Shown here one piece after another: positions 23,701 to 34,447 of a DNA stretch of 64,000 nucleotides; within the stretch, counting starts at the first letter, position 1, and every line of letters begins with the position of its first letter. The stretch comes from Papio anubis. Its lineage: Eukaryota > Chordata > Mammalia > Primates > Cercopithecidae. The notes under the pieces were generated by a model. It saw nothing but the letters and a program-made list of their open reading frames with translations, was not told the DNA's origin and did not search any database. The stretch lies in assembly GCF_008728515.1 (NCBI RefSeq), contig NC_044995.1, positions 13,031,104 through 13,095,103 on the forward strand, in the 5' to 3' direction. The position numbers were made by a program, and so were the translations under genes.

Positions 23701-26700
23701 AGTTCAAGACCAGCCTGGGCAACATAGGGAGACCCTGTCTCTACAAAAAATTTAGCTGGGCATAATGATGCACACCCACGGTTCCAGCTACTGTAGAGGC
23801 TTAGGTGGGAGGATTGCTTGAGCTCAGGAGGTTGAGGCTGCAGTTGTAGTGAGCCATGATCATGCCACTGCATGCTGGCATGGGCAGAAGAGTAAGAGCC
23901 TATTTCAAAAATAGAAAATCATGAAGTTAGTTTCTTAGAGTGAGTGGAAGGTAACAGGGTGGAAGGGATGTGGGGAAGTCACACTTGTCTGTGTATACCT
24001 TTTTGTCTAGTTTTGTCCAACTGAATGTCATCAAACTTAAAAACTTTTGCTCTCCTTGCCTTCTTTACAGCACATCAGCCCTTCAAGCCAGACCTAATAT
24101 CCCAGTTGGAGAGAGAAGAAAAGCTTTTGATGGTGGAGACGGAAACCCCAAAAGATGGGTGTTCAGGTAAGAACTGTGCTGCAGGAACACAACAGCCATG
24201 GAGCCCCTTCTAGAACGAGTCAGAACACATCACTTCTCTGTTTAAACTTTCCTGTGGTTCCCCATTTCACACATAGTAAGTTTAAAGTACTTAAAGTGGC
24301 CTATTAGGTCCTAAGGTATTTGTCCCCTCAACCTGCTCTCACTTTCCATATTCACCTACTATTGTTTGTTTTTGCTCATTCAGTCTGTTTCAGAGGCACT
24401 GCCCCATGATTGCCCCTCAGACCTCTCAATTATGCTTCTATGTCAGTTTCCTTGACTTGCTTTTCTCTCTGAATGAATTGGGTAATAGATGCATGATCTT
24501 TGCTCTCTTCCATTCACCTTGAGGCAGCTAATAGGTGTAGAATAAATGTGTGTAATTGAAGGATATTCTAGAATACTGTTTCTCATCTGATGGATACCTA
24601 TTCTGACTGCTTAGCTGTCCTTGGGTATTCATAGATGGATAGCCATTAATCCTAAAAGATAAGAATAGCCAATCAGCTGAAGTAAGTATCAAAAATGACC
24701 AATGCCAACATTATAACTGGTCTTCCTCATGCAGCATTTTCAAGTGAGACACGCTTGTATTCTTATGTCCAGCTTCTTATCTTCCCATTCTGTCCCATAC
24801 TCTCGCCCGAAACAGTCTCTTGACATAGCCACAGTCTTAAAGTAGAATTTTCAAGTTGGACATTTGTGTGAATTGAAACATTTTGATAGTTTCTTGAGTC
24901 CTCAAGACTGACATCAAAAGCCACTGTCGCAACTGTGTAGCTAAGAATGCTGCTGGGTAAGAAGAAAGAGTCAACAAAAAATTCAAAACAAATTAACTTA
25001 CTTCTATAATTGTTCATTTCCATCTTGGTCAAGATTCAGGGTCCTACATGACCCTTGAGAGTAGGAGTTAAACTTTTTCTCTAAAGGTCCCAGTATTAAA
25101 TACTTTAGGTTTTCCTGGCTGCGTGTGCTCTTTGTCACATAGTCTTTGTTTTTCTTACACCACTTTGAAAATGTAAAAAGCACTCTTGGCTCCTGGGTTG
25201 TACAAAAACAGGCTGAGGCCATGCCGTGCCAATCTACCTTCCTGATACTGTCAGCTGGAACATAATGTCACCTTTTAAAATACCTCAATTTTTTTTACAT
25301 ATACTAATATGATCATATACCTCATAGTAATGTAAAAATTTGATATGTATATTCTTATTTTTAATATACTAATTTTTCTTCTTTGCCATTACCTTGGGGA
25401 AATCCCTCCCAGTCTAAGATTATAACTTGTTTTTGTAATGGATGCATAATATTCTAATAAACAAGCTAGTTACTTCCAAGATACAATGGGGGTACAGCCT
25501 CTGGGTAAATGCCCCCATTCCAAAAGGGAGAAATCAGCCAAAACAAAGGGGATACAGGCCCCATGCCAGTCTGAAACCCAGCAGGGCAGTCATTAAATCT
25601 CAAAGCTCCAAAATAATCTCCTTTGACTCCATGTCTCACATCCAGGCCATGCTGATGCAAGGGATGAACTCCCAAGGCCTTGCCCCTGTGGCTCTGTAGC
25701 GTATAGCCCACTTGGCTATTTTCATGAGCTGGCATTGAGTGCCTGCATCTTTTCCAGGCACATGGTGCAAGCTGTTGGTGGGTCTAGGGTCTGGAGGACA
25801 GTGGCCCTCTTCTCACAGCTCTACTAAGCAGTGCCTCAGTGGGGATTCTGGGGGCTTCAACCCCACATTTCCTCTCTCCATTGACCTAGTAGAGGTTCTG
25901 CATGAGGGCTCCACCCCTGCAGCAGACTTCTGCCTGAACATCCAAGTGTTTCTATAAATCCTCTGAAATCTGGACAGAGGTTCCCAAGCCTCAGCTCTTG
26001 CTATCTGCATACCCACAGGCCCAACAGCACATGGAAGCTGCCAAGGCTTGGGGTTTGCAACTTCTGAAGCAATAGCTTGAGCTATACCTTGGCCCCTTTT
26101 AGCCATGGCTGGAACTGGAGCAGCTACAATGCAGGGTGCCATGTCCTTAAGCTGTAGAAAACAGCAAGGCCCTGGGTCTAACCCACAGAACTATTTTTCC
26201 CTCCTGGGCCTTCAGGTCTGTGATGGGAGGGACTGCCATGACCGGCTCTGAAATGCCCTGGAGGCATTTTCCCCATTGTCTTGGCTATTAACATTCAGCT
26301 CCTCTTTACTTAGGCAAATTTCTGAAGCCTTAAATTTCTCCCCAGAAAATGGATTTTTCTTTTCTATCACAGGGTCAGGCTGCAAATTTTCCAAACTTTT
26401 ATGCTCTGCTTCTTTTTTAAATACAAGTTCCAGTTTCAGATAATCTTTTTGCCCATGAATATGAACATATGCTGTTAGAAGCAGCCAGACCACATCTTGA
26501 ATGCTTTGCTGCTTAGAAATTTCTTCCACCAGATAGCCTAAATCATCTCTATCAAGTTCAAAGTTCCACAGATCTTTGGAGCAGGGGCGTAATGCTGCCA
26601 GTCTCTTTGCTAAAGCATAGCACCAGTGTTGGGAAAATGTATAAATGCATTTACAAACCTAAATATATCTAAATCTATCACCAGTACCAGTTCCCAATAA

Positions 26701-29700
26701 CTTTCTCATCTCCATCTGAGACCACCTCAGCCTGGACTTCATTGTCCATATCATTATCAGCATTTTGTTTAAAACCATGTAACAATTCTCTAGGAGGTTC
26801 CAAACTTTCCCTCATCTTCCTGTCTTCTTCTGAACCCTCCAAATTATTACAACCTCTACCCATTACCTATTTCCAAATTGACTTCCACATTTTCAGATAT
26901 CTTTATAGCAATGCCCCACTTTTCTGGTACCAATTTTCTTTATTCATCCATTCTCCCATTGCTGTAAAGAACTACCTGAGACTGGGTAATTTATAAAGAA
27001 AAGAGGTTTACTTGACTCACAGTTCCATAGGCTATACAGAAAGCATGGCTGGGGAGGCCTCAGGAAACTTACAATTATGGTGGATGGTGAAGGGGAAGGA
27101 GGCATGTTTTACATGGCAGAGAAAGAGGAAGAGAAAGAGGGTGGGGAGTGCTACACACTTTCAAACAACCAGATCTCATGAGACAGCACTTAGGGGATGG
27201 TGCTAAACCATTAGAAAGCACCCCCATGATCCAATCACCTCCCACAGGCCTCAACTCCAACATTGTGAATTACAATTCAACATGAGATTTGGGTGGGGAT
27301 GCAGAGCAAAACCATATCAGTGGTTAAGAAAGGAGTCAAAATATTTTTGCAGCTTAAATATTTGTGATCTAAACATTGTCACCACTATACCTTGTAGTGC
27401 CCACAAAAATGCCTTAGTTTCTCTATCTAAAAGCAAATTAAGAATGGAAGGTGATCTCAGCTGGGTTACCTGAGCTGATGTTCTCACTTAGCTTTTGTTA
27501 AAGGAGAAGAAAAAGAAGAAGACATAAAGATTTTTTTCTCTGAGTTCCTTATAGCTAAGTATTAAATTCAAAGGAATTATTTGTTTTTATGACAAATATA
27601 GCACCTTTCTTATTGAATTGATCAATTTGGGATGCTTGAATGATTGACTTTCTCAACCTCTAAGTGCTAAAGCAGGATTGCTATGAAGACATAATAAATT
27701 CTCAACCTTCTTACCTCAAATGAGGTCTTTGTCGTTTTTTGTCATGCTTATTTTCTCCATCAAATAAAGTTCATTTATAAGCTTAACATGATTTCTTATT
27801 ACCACTCTACCATTGATATTGAAATATAACTTAAATGTTGAGATATTTAAATAAAGTAACAAGGTGTTTCAGTCTGTACCATTGACTAAAGGAAATTAAT
27901 GTTGTTAACGTGTGTGGTCCTTTTTAGAAGAATTTGAAACAAAGTGAAATGACCTTTTGTTTTTTTTCTTCCTCTATGTCCTTGACATTGCAAAACCCAC
28001 TGGTCAGAGAGAAACTTTAATCTCTTATATATTTGAGATATTTTTATATCATGAATTATGTACTAATTTGCATTGAAGCAGTTGCTTTGTAAGAAATTGG
28101 GTTTAGACTAACAAGCTGCTTTCATGTTCTCAAGCCACTATATCAGTCCCAAAAGACAGGACATACTCCACTGTATCTTTATGGATGTATATTGAGTGTT
28201 TTTTATAATAGTAAAACAAAACTACAAGGATTATGATTAACCCAAGCTGGAAGCTCAAACTTCTCACATATAAGCTATATACTTTATCTGATATGCCTCC
28301 TATAATATATCCCTTCATTTCATCATTATATGATAAAATATCATTATAATAACTGAAAGCTTTGCTTTTGAGAAGGCAAAGACATCAGTAAATGTGCTTT
28401 TAAAGTACCAAGATGCATACCTATGGACATACCTTGAAGTGTTGTCCCACAATCAGTGTGCTGCCCCAGAGCCTAGTGACACAGAGTCATCAGTGTGGCC
28501 TTTTTTCCTTTTTTAAAAGTTGGGATAGGGTAGGGCTCACAGGGAAGATTTTGTTCAAGAAAAATTACACCATTTTGGGTTTTTTTGAGAGAGTCTTGCC
28601 ATGCTGCCCAGGCTGGAGTGCAGTGGCTGTTCACAGGTGTGATTATATTAATAGGTCACTACATCCTCAGATGCCTGGGCTCAAGCATTTCTCCTGCCTC
28701 AGCTTTCTGAGTAGCTGGGTCTACAGGACTGCACTACCATGCCTGGCTCAAAGTTATACCATTTAAAAAGTTACTTTAAAAATGAGAAAGACTCAATCCA
28801 CAGGCCCTGCCTATTGGTCTTTTTGATCTTACATTTTTATTTCATCCACAGTAGACTCTTGTGACCTTTGCTTTTCTCATCAGCAGTATCACTCTGAATT
28901 GTCACCCTACCTCTCCTATAGCCTTTCAGCTTTCCAGCAAAGTTGTCACCATCACCAGTTCCTTTCCCATTTAAAAAGCTACGTTACATGCCCTTTTAGT
29001 TCTATGAGTGAGAGCAACTCAAACTATGATTTATTCATCAATGTTTATTGAGCAACTACTGTTCACTTGGCAGTGAAAGGAATGCAGTGCACAAAACAGT
29101 GTTTGTTTTCATGGACAATACATTCCAGTGTGGAGAGGCAGACAAACACAAAGAAATAAGGCAGGATTATGTTTGAGGGTAATATTCATGAAAAAACATT
29201 CCTTTTACTGCTTTTCTTCTGGATATTATAGAGACTTAATCTACTTCTAAGTGTTAGAAGAGTGCATGTTGTTAATTCAACCCTGTTTAACCAGTTGTCC
29301 TTAGGGAGGATATTTGTCACTAGTATATGAAGATCTGCTGTCTGCTTATAATCTGAACTTTAATAACTTGGTAATAAAATATTTCTACTCAAATATCCCA
29401 TCTTCAACCCCTTCTGGTGCCTCAAATTTCCTAAACATTAACATAATTTTCCAGTAAAACGGCACAAGCCAAAGTCAGTATTCTTTGAGTTTTGTTCATG
29501 GCTCATGAGCACCTCAGAGGACACCTACAGGTGCCATACTTTTTTTCTGATTTTTTTTTAGTTGAATTCTGTCACAGTCTTTCACATTTTGACCTATGCC
29601 ATGGCCATTGATAATTGTGAAATATCTTTTGAAAAGAGTTAAAATTTATAATGGCCTACAGGGACTTAGAAGAGCTTATTATTCTCATGAGGATAAATAG

Positions 29701-32700
29701 CTCATTTGTGACAGGATATGTGATGCCTCAAGCATAAAGTAAAGGTCTGTGTTTACCTTCTTCAGCATATCATTTAACACATACTATACCCTTACAAATG
29801 AACAACATTATCATGTTCATGTGCCAGACAAAAAAGAAAAAGTTATTAGGACAAAAGGCGTTTGTCCATTTGCAACTATATTTTTTTGAATTTAAGAACA
29901 TCATCTTTTCCCCTTCAGATTTCCTGGAAGCCCATGATAAATCCATGATAACATGTTTATGGTTGTGTTGTTGCATTTTGTGTTTTTGAAACAGGGTCTC
30001 ATTCTGTTGCCGAGGCTGGAGTGCAGTGGCGTGATCTCAGCTCACTGCAACCTCCGCCTCACGGGTTCAAGCGATTCTCCTGCCTCAGCCTCCCCAGTAG
30101 CTGGGACTACAGGTGTGCGCCACCATGGCTGGCTAATTTTTGTATTTTTAGTAGAGATGGGGTTTCACCATGTTGGCCAGGCTGGTCTCAAATTCCTGAC
30201 TTCAGGTGAGCCACCTGACTCAGCCTCCCAAAGTGCTGAGATTACAGGCTTGAGCCACTGCACCCAGCCATGTTTATGATTTTACTAGGCCTTTTGAACA
30301 TAACTATCATGTTCGCTGTCCAAGTTGTGCTGCAACGTCATTATTTTGAGGCATACAAATATCCTGAATTATGTAAATGCTATTTGTATGTAGGTTGAAT
30401 ATTCCTTCTCCAAAATGCTTGGGACCAGAAGTGTTTCGTATTTCAAATATTTTCAGATTTTAGAGTATTTGCATTATACTTACCAGTTGAGCATCCCTAA
30501 TCAGAAATCTGAAATGTTTCAATGAGCATTTCCTTTGAACATCATGTAGAACATTCAAAAAGTTTTGGATTTTGGAGCATTTCAGATTTCAGATCTTTGG
30601 ATTGAGAATACTCAACCTGTAACTGGTATAGCCAAAGAAGAGGCATTTTGTAAATATTCTTAGAAATGGTGGCATGAATATTCCTCTGGTTCATTCAAGT
30701 TTCATGTTATGACCTAAGTGTAAAATCTTCAAATCTCTTGAATAAAGCATTCACTCATGCACGTCTGAATTCTCTTTATCCGTATAGGAAGGAAGAATCA
30801 ACAAAAGATGGAGAGTATTCAGGAAGTAACAGTAAGCTACCTTTCCCCCAAAGAGCTTTCCTCCTGTCAGACCTGGCAACAAAGTGCAGGTGGGTTAATC
30901 AGGTGTCAAGATTTCTTGAAAGTTTTTCAAGGGAAGAATTCTCAGTTGCAAGAACAAGGTGATTCCCTCTGCCAGGTTTGGGCAGGAATACCAGTTCAGA
31001 TTTCTGAAGATGAGAACTATATATTGACTCATATAGGGAATGGCTCCAATTATATAAAAAGTCAAGAGTATCCATCTTGGAGGGCACATCATTCTTGGAG
31101 AAAAATGTATCTGAAAGAGTCATGTAATTATCAGTGTAGATGTCAGCAAATTTCCATGAAAAATAATTTCTGTAAGTGTGACAGCGTCAGTTGGATCTCA
31201 CATCACAATGATAAACTGGAAGTACACAGAAAAGAAAACTACAGCTGCCATGACTGTGGAGAAGATATCGTGAAGGTATCATTATTTAATCAGGATTCAA
31301 TTCAAACAGAGGAGACGCCCTATCCATGTACTGGGTATAGAAAAGCCTTCAATAATGACTCCAGCTCTGAAGTTCATCAGCAGTTCCATTTGAAAGGGAA
31401 GCCCTATACATACAGTTCACATGGAAAGGGCTGTAGTTATAGTTCACTTCTTCACATTCATCAAAATATTCAGAGAGAAGATGATATTGAGAATTCACAT
31501 CTGAAATCCTATCAGAGAGTGCATACAGAGGAGAAACCATGCAAATGTAGTGAGTATGGTGGGAATTTCAATCACTATTCCCCTCTTAACACTTATGAAC
31601 TTATCCACACAGGTGAGATGTCCTATAGGCGCAACATTTATGAGAAAGCCTTCAGTCATAGCTTAGACCTTAATAGTATTTTTAGGGTCCATACTAGGGA
31701 TGAACCCCATGAATGTGAGGAAAATGAGAATGTCTTTAATCAGAGTTCATGTCTTCAAGTCCATCAAAAAATCCACACTGAAGAGAAACTATACACAGAT
31801 GTAGAGTATGGAAAGAGTTTCATTTGTAGTTCAAATCTTGACATTCAGCATAGGGTTCATATGGAAGAGAATTCCTACAATTCTGAGGAGTGTGGTAATG
31901 GCTTCAGTCTGGCCTCACATTTTCAAGACCTTCAGATAGTGCACACCAAGGAACAACCATATAAACGCTATGTGTGTGGTAACAGCTTCAGCCATAATTT
32001 GTATCTTCAAGGTCATCCAAAAATTCACATTGGAGAGAAACCACATAAGGAGTGTGGGAATAGCTTCAACTGGAGCTCAAAACTTAAAGATCATCAGAGA
32101 GTCCACACTGGACAGAAGCCATACAAATGCAATATATGCGGCAAAGGTTTCAATCATAGATCAGTTCTAAACGTTCATCAGAGAGTCCACACAGGAGAGA
32201 AACCTTATAAATGTGAGGAATGTGATAAGGGATTCAGTCGGAGTTCATATCTTCAAGCCCATCAGAGAGTACACACTGGAGAAAAACCTTATAAATGTGA
32301 GGAATGTGGGAAGGGGTTCAGTCGAAATTCATACCTTCAAGGCCATCAGAGAGTTCACACTGGAGAAAAACCATACAAGTGTGAGGAGTGTGGGAAGGGC
32401 TTCAGTCGGAGTTCACACCTTCAAGGCCATCAGAGAGTCCACACTGGAGAAAAACCATTCAAATGTGAGGAGTGTGGGAAGGGGTTCAGTTGGAGCTTTA
32501 ATCTTCAAATTCATCAGAGGGTTCACACAGGGGAAAAACCCTATAAATGTGAAGAATGTGGTAAAGGCTTCAGTAAGGCCTCAACACTTTTGGCCCATCA
32601 GAGGGTCCACACGGGAGAGAAGCCATACCAATGTGATGAGTGTGGTAAGAGTTTCAGTCAGAGATCATACCTTCAAAGTCATCAGAGTGTCCATTCTGGA

Positions 32701-33291
32701 GAAAGACCATATATATGTGAGGTATGTGGAAAGGGCTTCAGTCAGAGAGCATATCTTCAAGGTCATCAGAGAGTCCACACTAGAGTGAAACCGTATAAGT
32801 GTGAGATGTGTGGGAAGGGCTTTAGTCAGAGTTCACGCCTTGAAGCACATCGGAGGGTTCACACAGGAGGGAAACCATACAAATGTGAGGTGTGTACAAA
32901 GGGTTTCAGTGAGAGCTCACGCCTTCAAGCACACCAAAGGGTTCATGCAGAAGGGAGACCCTATAAATGTGAACAGTGTGGTAAGGGTTTCAGTGGGTAT
33001 TCAAGTCTTCAAGCCCATCACAGAGTCCACACTGGGGAGAAACCATACAAATGTGAGGTATGTGGAAAGGGCTTCAGTCAGAGATCAAATCTTCAGGCTC
33101 ATCAGAGAGTCCACACAGGAGAGAAACCATACAAATGTGATGCATGTGGTAAGGGTTTCCGTTGGAGCTCAGGTCTTCTGATTCATCAAAGAGTCCATAC
33201 TAGTGATAAATTCTATAGAAGTGAAGACTTTGGTAAGGACTACCCTTCATCAGAGAATCTACACAGAAATGAAGATTCTGTTTTGTTTTGA
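17737..33291 (+). CDS. ZNF112: ZNF112 (ZFP112), KRAB-C2H2 zinc-finger protein, complete coding region over 4 exons
   Basis: The coding segments 17737-17751, 20464-20590, 24071-24166 and 30788-33291 join in frame to 913 codons plus stop, the length I recall for human ZNF112. Residues 6-48 are a KRAB-A box (VTFKDVAV, RDVMLENF), followed by a KRAB-b-like stretch (KPDLISQLEREEKLLM). A linker and about ten eroded fingers follow, then thirteen intact C2H2 fingers at about residues 524-887 with TGEKPYKC-type linkers, and a decayed last finger. By family knowledge it is a nuclear sequence-specific repressor recruiting TRIM28. The KRAB-A box has EEEL where many KRABs have EEEW, and ZNF235 shares this. 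Identification rests on the linker (RKNQQKMESIQEV) and finger order remembered from human. Expression is not visible here. A KRAB-less form could start at Met87 (30808). Confidence 0.93.
18190..18494 (-). mobile_element. Alu in ZNF112 intron 2
   Basis: Reverse Alu, poly(T) left end, ending GTGCCCGGC. Confidence 0.93.
18495..20463. other. Rest of ZNF112 intron 2
   Basis: An antisense MIR lies at about 19800-20015 (ACTGTGTGCCAGGCACTGCT, GGAAACTTGTCCAAGATCAT). No coding or regulatory signal is seen elsewhere until the KRAB-A acceptor. Confidence 0.5.
20464..20590 (+). CDS. ZNF112: ZNF112 exon 3, KRAB-A box
   Basis: This is a 127-nt exon, the standard KRAB-A exon size, entered in phase 0 and left in phase 1. 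It encodes EMVTFKDVAVVFTEEELG and RDVMLENFRN. The acceptor ends GGTATGGTAG and follows a TG-rich rather than C/T-rich tract, so it looks weak. The donor is TAG|GTGAGG. The Trp of the common EEEW motif is Leu. Confidence 0.93.
20880..21167. mobile_element. L1 3' UTR-like sequence
   Basis: ACAAAAGGACAAGAATACCC and CTCTAATAACATTTTACCC fit the 3' UTR class of old L1s. Similar sequence resumes at 22255-22930 after an LTR and an Alu. Confidence 0.45.
21168..21800 (-). mobile_element. LTR remnant, antisense, family not assigned
   Basis: CACTCAGGCTCAATAATTCGC, GGACTCACAGAACTCACTG, TTGGTGTCCAGAGTTTTTG and GGGACTTAGAGATTACC are blocks I associate with one antisense endogenous-retrovirus LTR family. 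No internal genes are present. Confidence 0.5.
21941..22234 (-). mobile_element. Alu (S/J type)
   Basis: Reverse Alu in ZNF112 intron 3, more diverged than the AluY copies. Confidence 0.92.
22255..22930. mobile_element. L1 3' UTR-like sequence
   Basis: Includes TTTGGCCTCTTTAAGCTGGC and CTCCTGTGACCTTGTAACATG, a recurrent old-L1 terminal pattern also seen near 57190-57260. Confidence 0.45.
23128..23205. repeat. TG/TA-rich microsatellite
   Basis: Imperfect GTGTGT and ATATAC runs. A purer (TA)n lies at 23558-23576. Confidence 0.8.
23220..23515 (+). mobile_element. L1/HAL1 fragment, sense
   Basis: TGGCAAAGCTGTGGGGAATG, GGAACTCTCATGCATTG and AATTGGTACAACCC are end-of-ORF2 signatures. Confidence 0.65.
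23626..23912 (+). mobile_element. AluJ-like
   Basis: Forward Alu with many differences and AluJ-type GGATTGCTTGAGCTCAGGAG. Confidence 0.9.
24071..24166 (+). CDS. ZNF112: ZNF112 exon 4, KRAB-b-like segment
   Basis: This 96-nt exon follows a strong pyrimidine tract (CTTCTTTACAG). It encodes HQPFKPDLISQLEREEKLLM then VETETPKDGCS, and ends in phase 1 at TTCAG|GTAAGA. Same size and phase as the ZNF235 exon at 50794-50889. Confidence 0.92.
24195..24480. mobile_element. L2-like remnant, shared with ZNF235
   Basis: CACTTCTCTGTTTAAAC, then CCTGTGGTTCCCCATTTCAC aligns with 51308-51365 downstream of the matching ZNF235 exon (CACTTCTCTGCTTCAGACC, TGGCTTCCCATTTCAC). Class assignment is tentative. Confidence 0.5.
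24481..25439. other. ZNF112 intron 4, no recognised gene
   Basis: Two overlapping - strand reading frames (25222-25004 and 25032-24763) look mildly protein-like, for example KWCKKNKDYVTKSTRSQ, but match nothing I know and have no splice or promoter context. Confidence 0.4.
25440..26936 (-). mobile_element. ERVL-MaLR (MST/THE1-type) internal region, antisense
   Basis: The run contains GGGATACAGGCCCCATGCC, TCATTAAATCTCAAAGCTCC, TTTTCCAGGCACATGGTGC and CACATGGAAGCTGCCAAGGC, the usual antisense MaLR internal pattern. Reading frames are broken and no functional protein is predicted. Confidence 0.78.
26937..27319 (-). mobile_element. MST/THE1-type LTR, antisense
   Basis: From CATCCATTCTCCCATTGCTG through ACTGGGTAATTTATAAAG and GAGATTTGGGTGGGGATGC to ACCATATCA. 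It adjoins the internal region. The opposite LTR is missing at the 25440 side, so the provirus is truncated. Confidence 0.82.
27320..28576. other. ZNF112 intron 4, nothing recognised
   Basis: AT-rich unique-looking sequence without exons or clear repeats. Confidence 0.5.
28577..28750 (-). mobile_element. Alu monomer or AluJ left arm
   Basis: About 170 bases of reverse Alu left-arm type sequence (GCTGCCCAGGCTGGAGTGCAG), strongly diverged. Confidence 0.75.
28751..29984. other. ZNF112 intron 4, mostly unassigned
   Basis: Near 29035-29170 an antisense L2/MIR-type end is visible (TTTATTGAGCAACTACTGTTC, CAGTGCACAAAACAGTG). The rest shows nothing I can name. Confidence 0.45.
29985..30269 (-). mobile_element. 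Alu
   Basis: Reverse Alu in ZNF112 intron 4, about 520 bases before the zinc-finger exon. Confidence 0.93.
30391..30619. mobile_element. Tigger-type MITE (CAGGTTGA ends)
   Basis: The left end TAGGTTGAATATTCC and the right end GAATACTCAACCTG form a terminal inverted repeat. The interior has GCTTGGGACCAGAAGTGTTTC and TTTTGGATTTTGGAGCATTT. TA follows the right end. The subfamily is not assigned. Confidence 0.65.
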
Positions 33292-34175
33292 AGTCCTCAA
33301 ATGGGAGCTGAAATTTTCCAGTCACTAGAGTTCTTTCAGTAGAAAAAGAATTTTTAAAAATTAAAATGTAATGTTTCTGCCCAACTTCAACATTCATAAT
33401 GGCCGGGAGACCACACAACAGAGACATTTAATGAGAGGGGTTTCACGAGGGATTTTGTTAGAACTTTAACATCAATCATTGCACAGGAGCTAAGGCTTAT
33501 AAAATATGGGTATGGTGAGGAATTTAATAAAAGTACAGTGATGAGCATACCGAAATCCATGTTCTCTAGAATGTAAGCTTGGTGAGAGAAGGGACTTTGT
33601 TCGTTGCTAGTCTACAAAACTGTGACATTTCATAACTCAGTGTAGGTGCTCAGTACTTTTTGCTAAGTAAGTAAAAGTATATAAAGGTAAAAGTTTGAAA
33701 ACTTTTAAGCTCATTTTTTAAAACTTCACTTAAAATGTATTTGAAAGAGGAATCTTGCAAGTAATCTTAATAAAATCATTTCAAGTAAATATTTGAAATG
33801 TAGAACAATATGCATTATTATGATCTGAAATAACATTAATTTTGTTGTAACCCTACTGGGGTTAGTTCCTATCCTTTGTTCCATCTTGAGCAGAGATGTA
33901 CTGCACTTCTTAACGTTTGGTCTCTATACATTATGCCATCTGTTGAAGTTTAGCTTTGTGTAGGTGTATATGTACACATGTGTGCACTTTAAATATCAGT
34001 ACAAACTGATAAACAATGTTTCTGGTTAATATTGCAAAAATACACTGTATTTTACATAATTGATTTTCTACTCCTGCCCTGTGAGTTAAGGCAGAGTTTT
34101 ACTATAATATTTGCAAGTATCCAAAATGGTTACTGATAACAAATACTTTTTAATAAATGTCAAAATCACAATACT
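30788..34175 (+). CDS. ZNF112: ZNF112 exon 5, zinc-finger exon plus 3' UTR
   Basis: The acceptor is CCGTATAG at 30787. The reading frame runs open to TGA at 33289-33291; the 3' UTR then runs to about 34175. Thirteen intact fingers cover 32119-33210. Predicted base-contact residues (-1,2,3,6) for fingers 1-13 are HSVV, RSYA, RSYG, RSHG, WFNI, KSTA, QSYS, QAYG, QSRA, ESRA, GSSA, QSNA, WSGI. The N-terminal part of the exon holds fingers that have each lost at least one zinc ligand, such as YKRYVCGNSF and HECEENENVF. The KECGN finger lacks one ligand through a short deletion. Confidence 0.93.
34152..34157 (+). terminator. ZNF112: Likely ZNF112 poly(A) signal
   Basis: AATAAA is followed about 20 bases later by a T-rich tract (ACTTGTTTTTTTTT) that fits a downstream element. 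Two earlier AATAAA hexamers at 33526-33531 and 33769-33774 are alternatives. The last is preferred for its downstream context. Confidence 0.6.
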
Positions 34176-34447
34176 TGTTTTTTTTTATTCTCCATATTTC
34201 TCTCAAAGTCCATTTGATCTGACTGATTTGTAAATGTTGTGACCTTTTCCAATCCACACCTCCTTAAGCAGGGTCAAGTTTGAAGGATTTTAATTTTGTC
34301 AAGTTTTCCATTCCCATACTTCTCCCACTGACACACAAAAAAGGGGAAAAATCTTGAATTTTTCTAAGCATATTTATCAATGTATTGACTAGTAGGATAG
34401 AGTTGCCATTTACTTGCTAGTGTCTGTCTTAAAGAATGATGCATTTT

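Noticed and set aside
24763..25222. Overlapping 72- and 89-codon - strand frames suggesting another retrocopy
   Set aside because: No protein recognised, frames do not join cleanly, and no poly(A) tail or target duplication is visible.
32213..33181. Long open frames of 191 and 126 codons in another frame of the ZNF112 finger array
   Set aside because: They repeat every 84 bases because the finger units do; the true frame carries the C2H2 residues.
32119..33210. Regular 84-base repeats that could look like a CRISPR or satellite array
   Set aside because: They are tandem C2H2 finger codons in a single open frame; the window is primate DNA.
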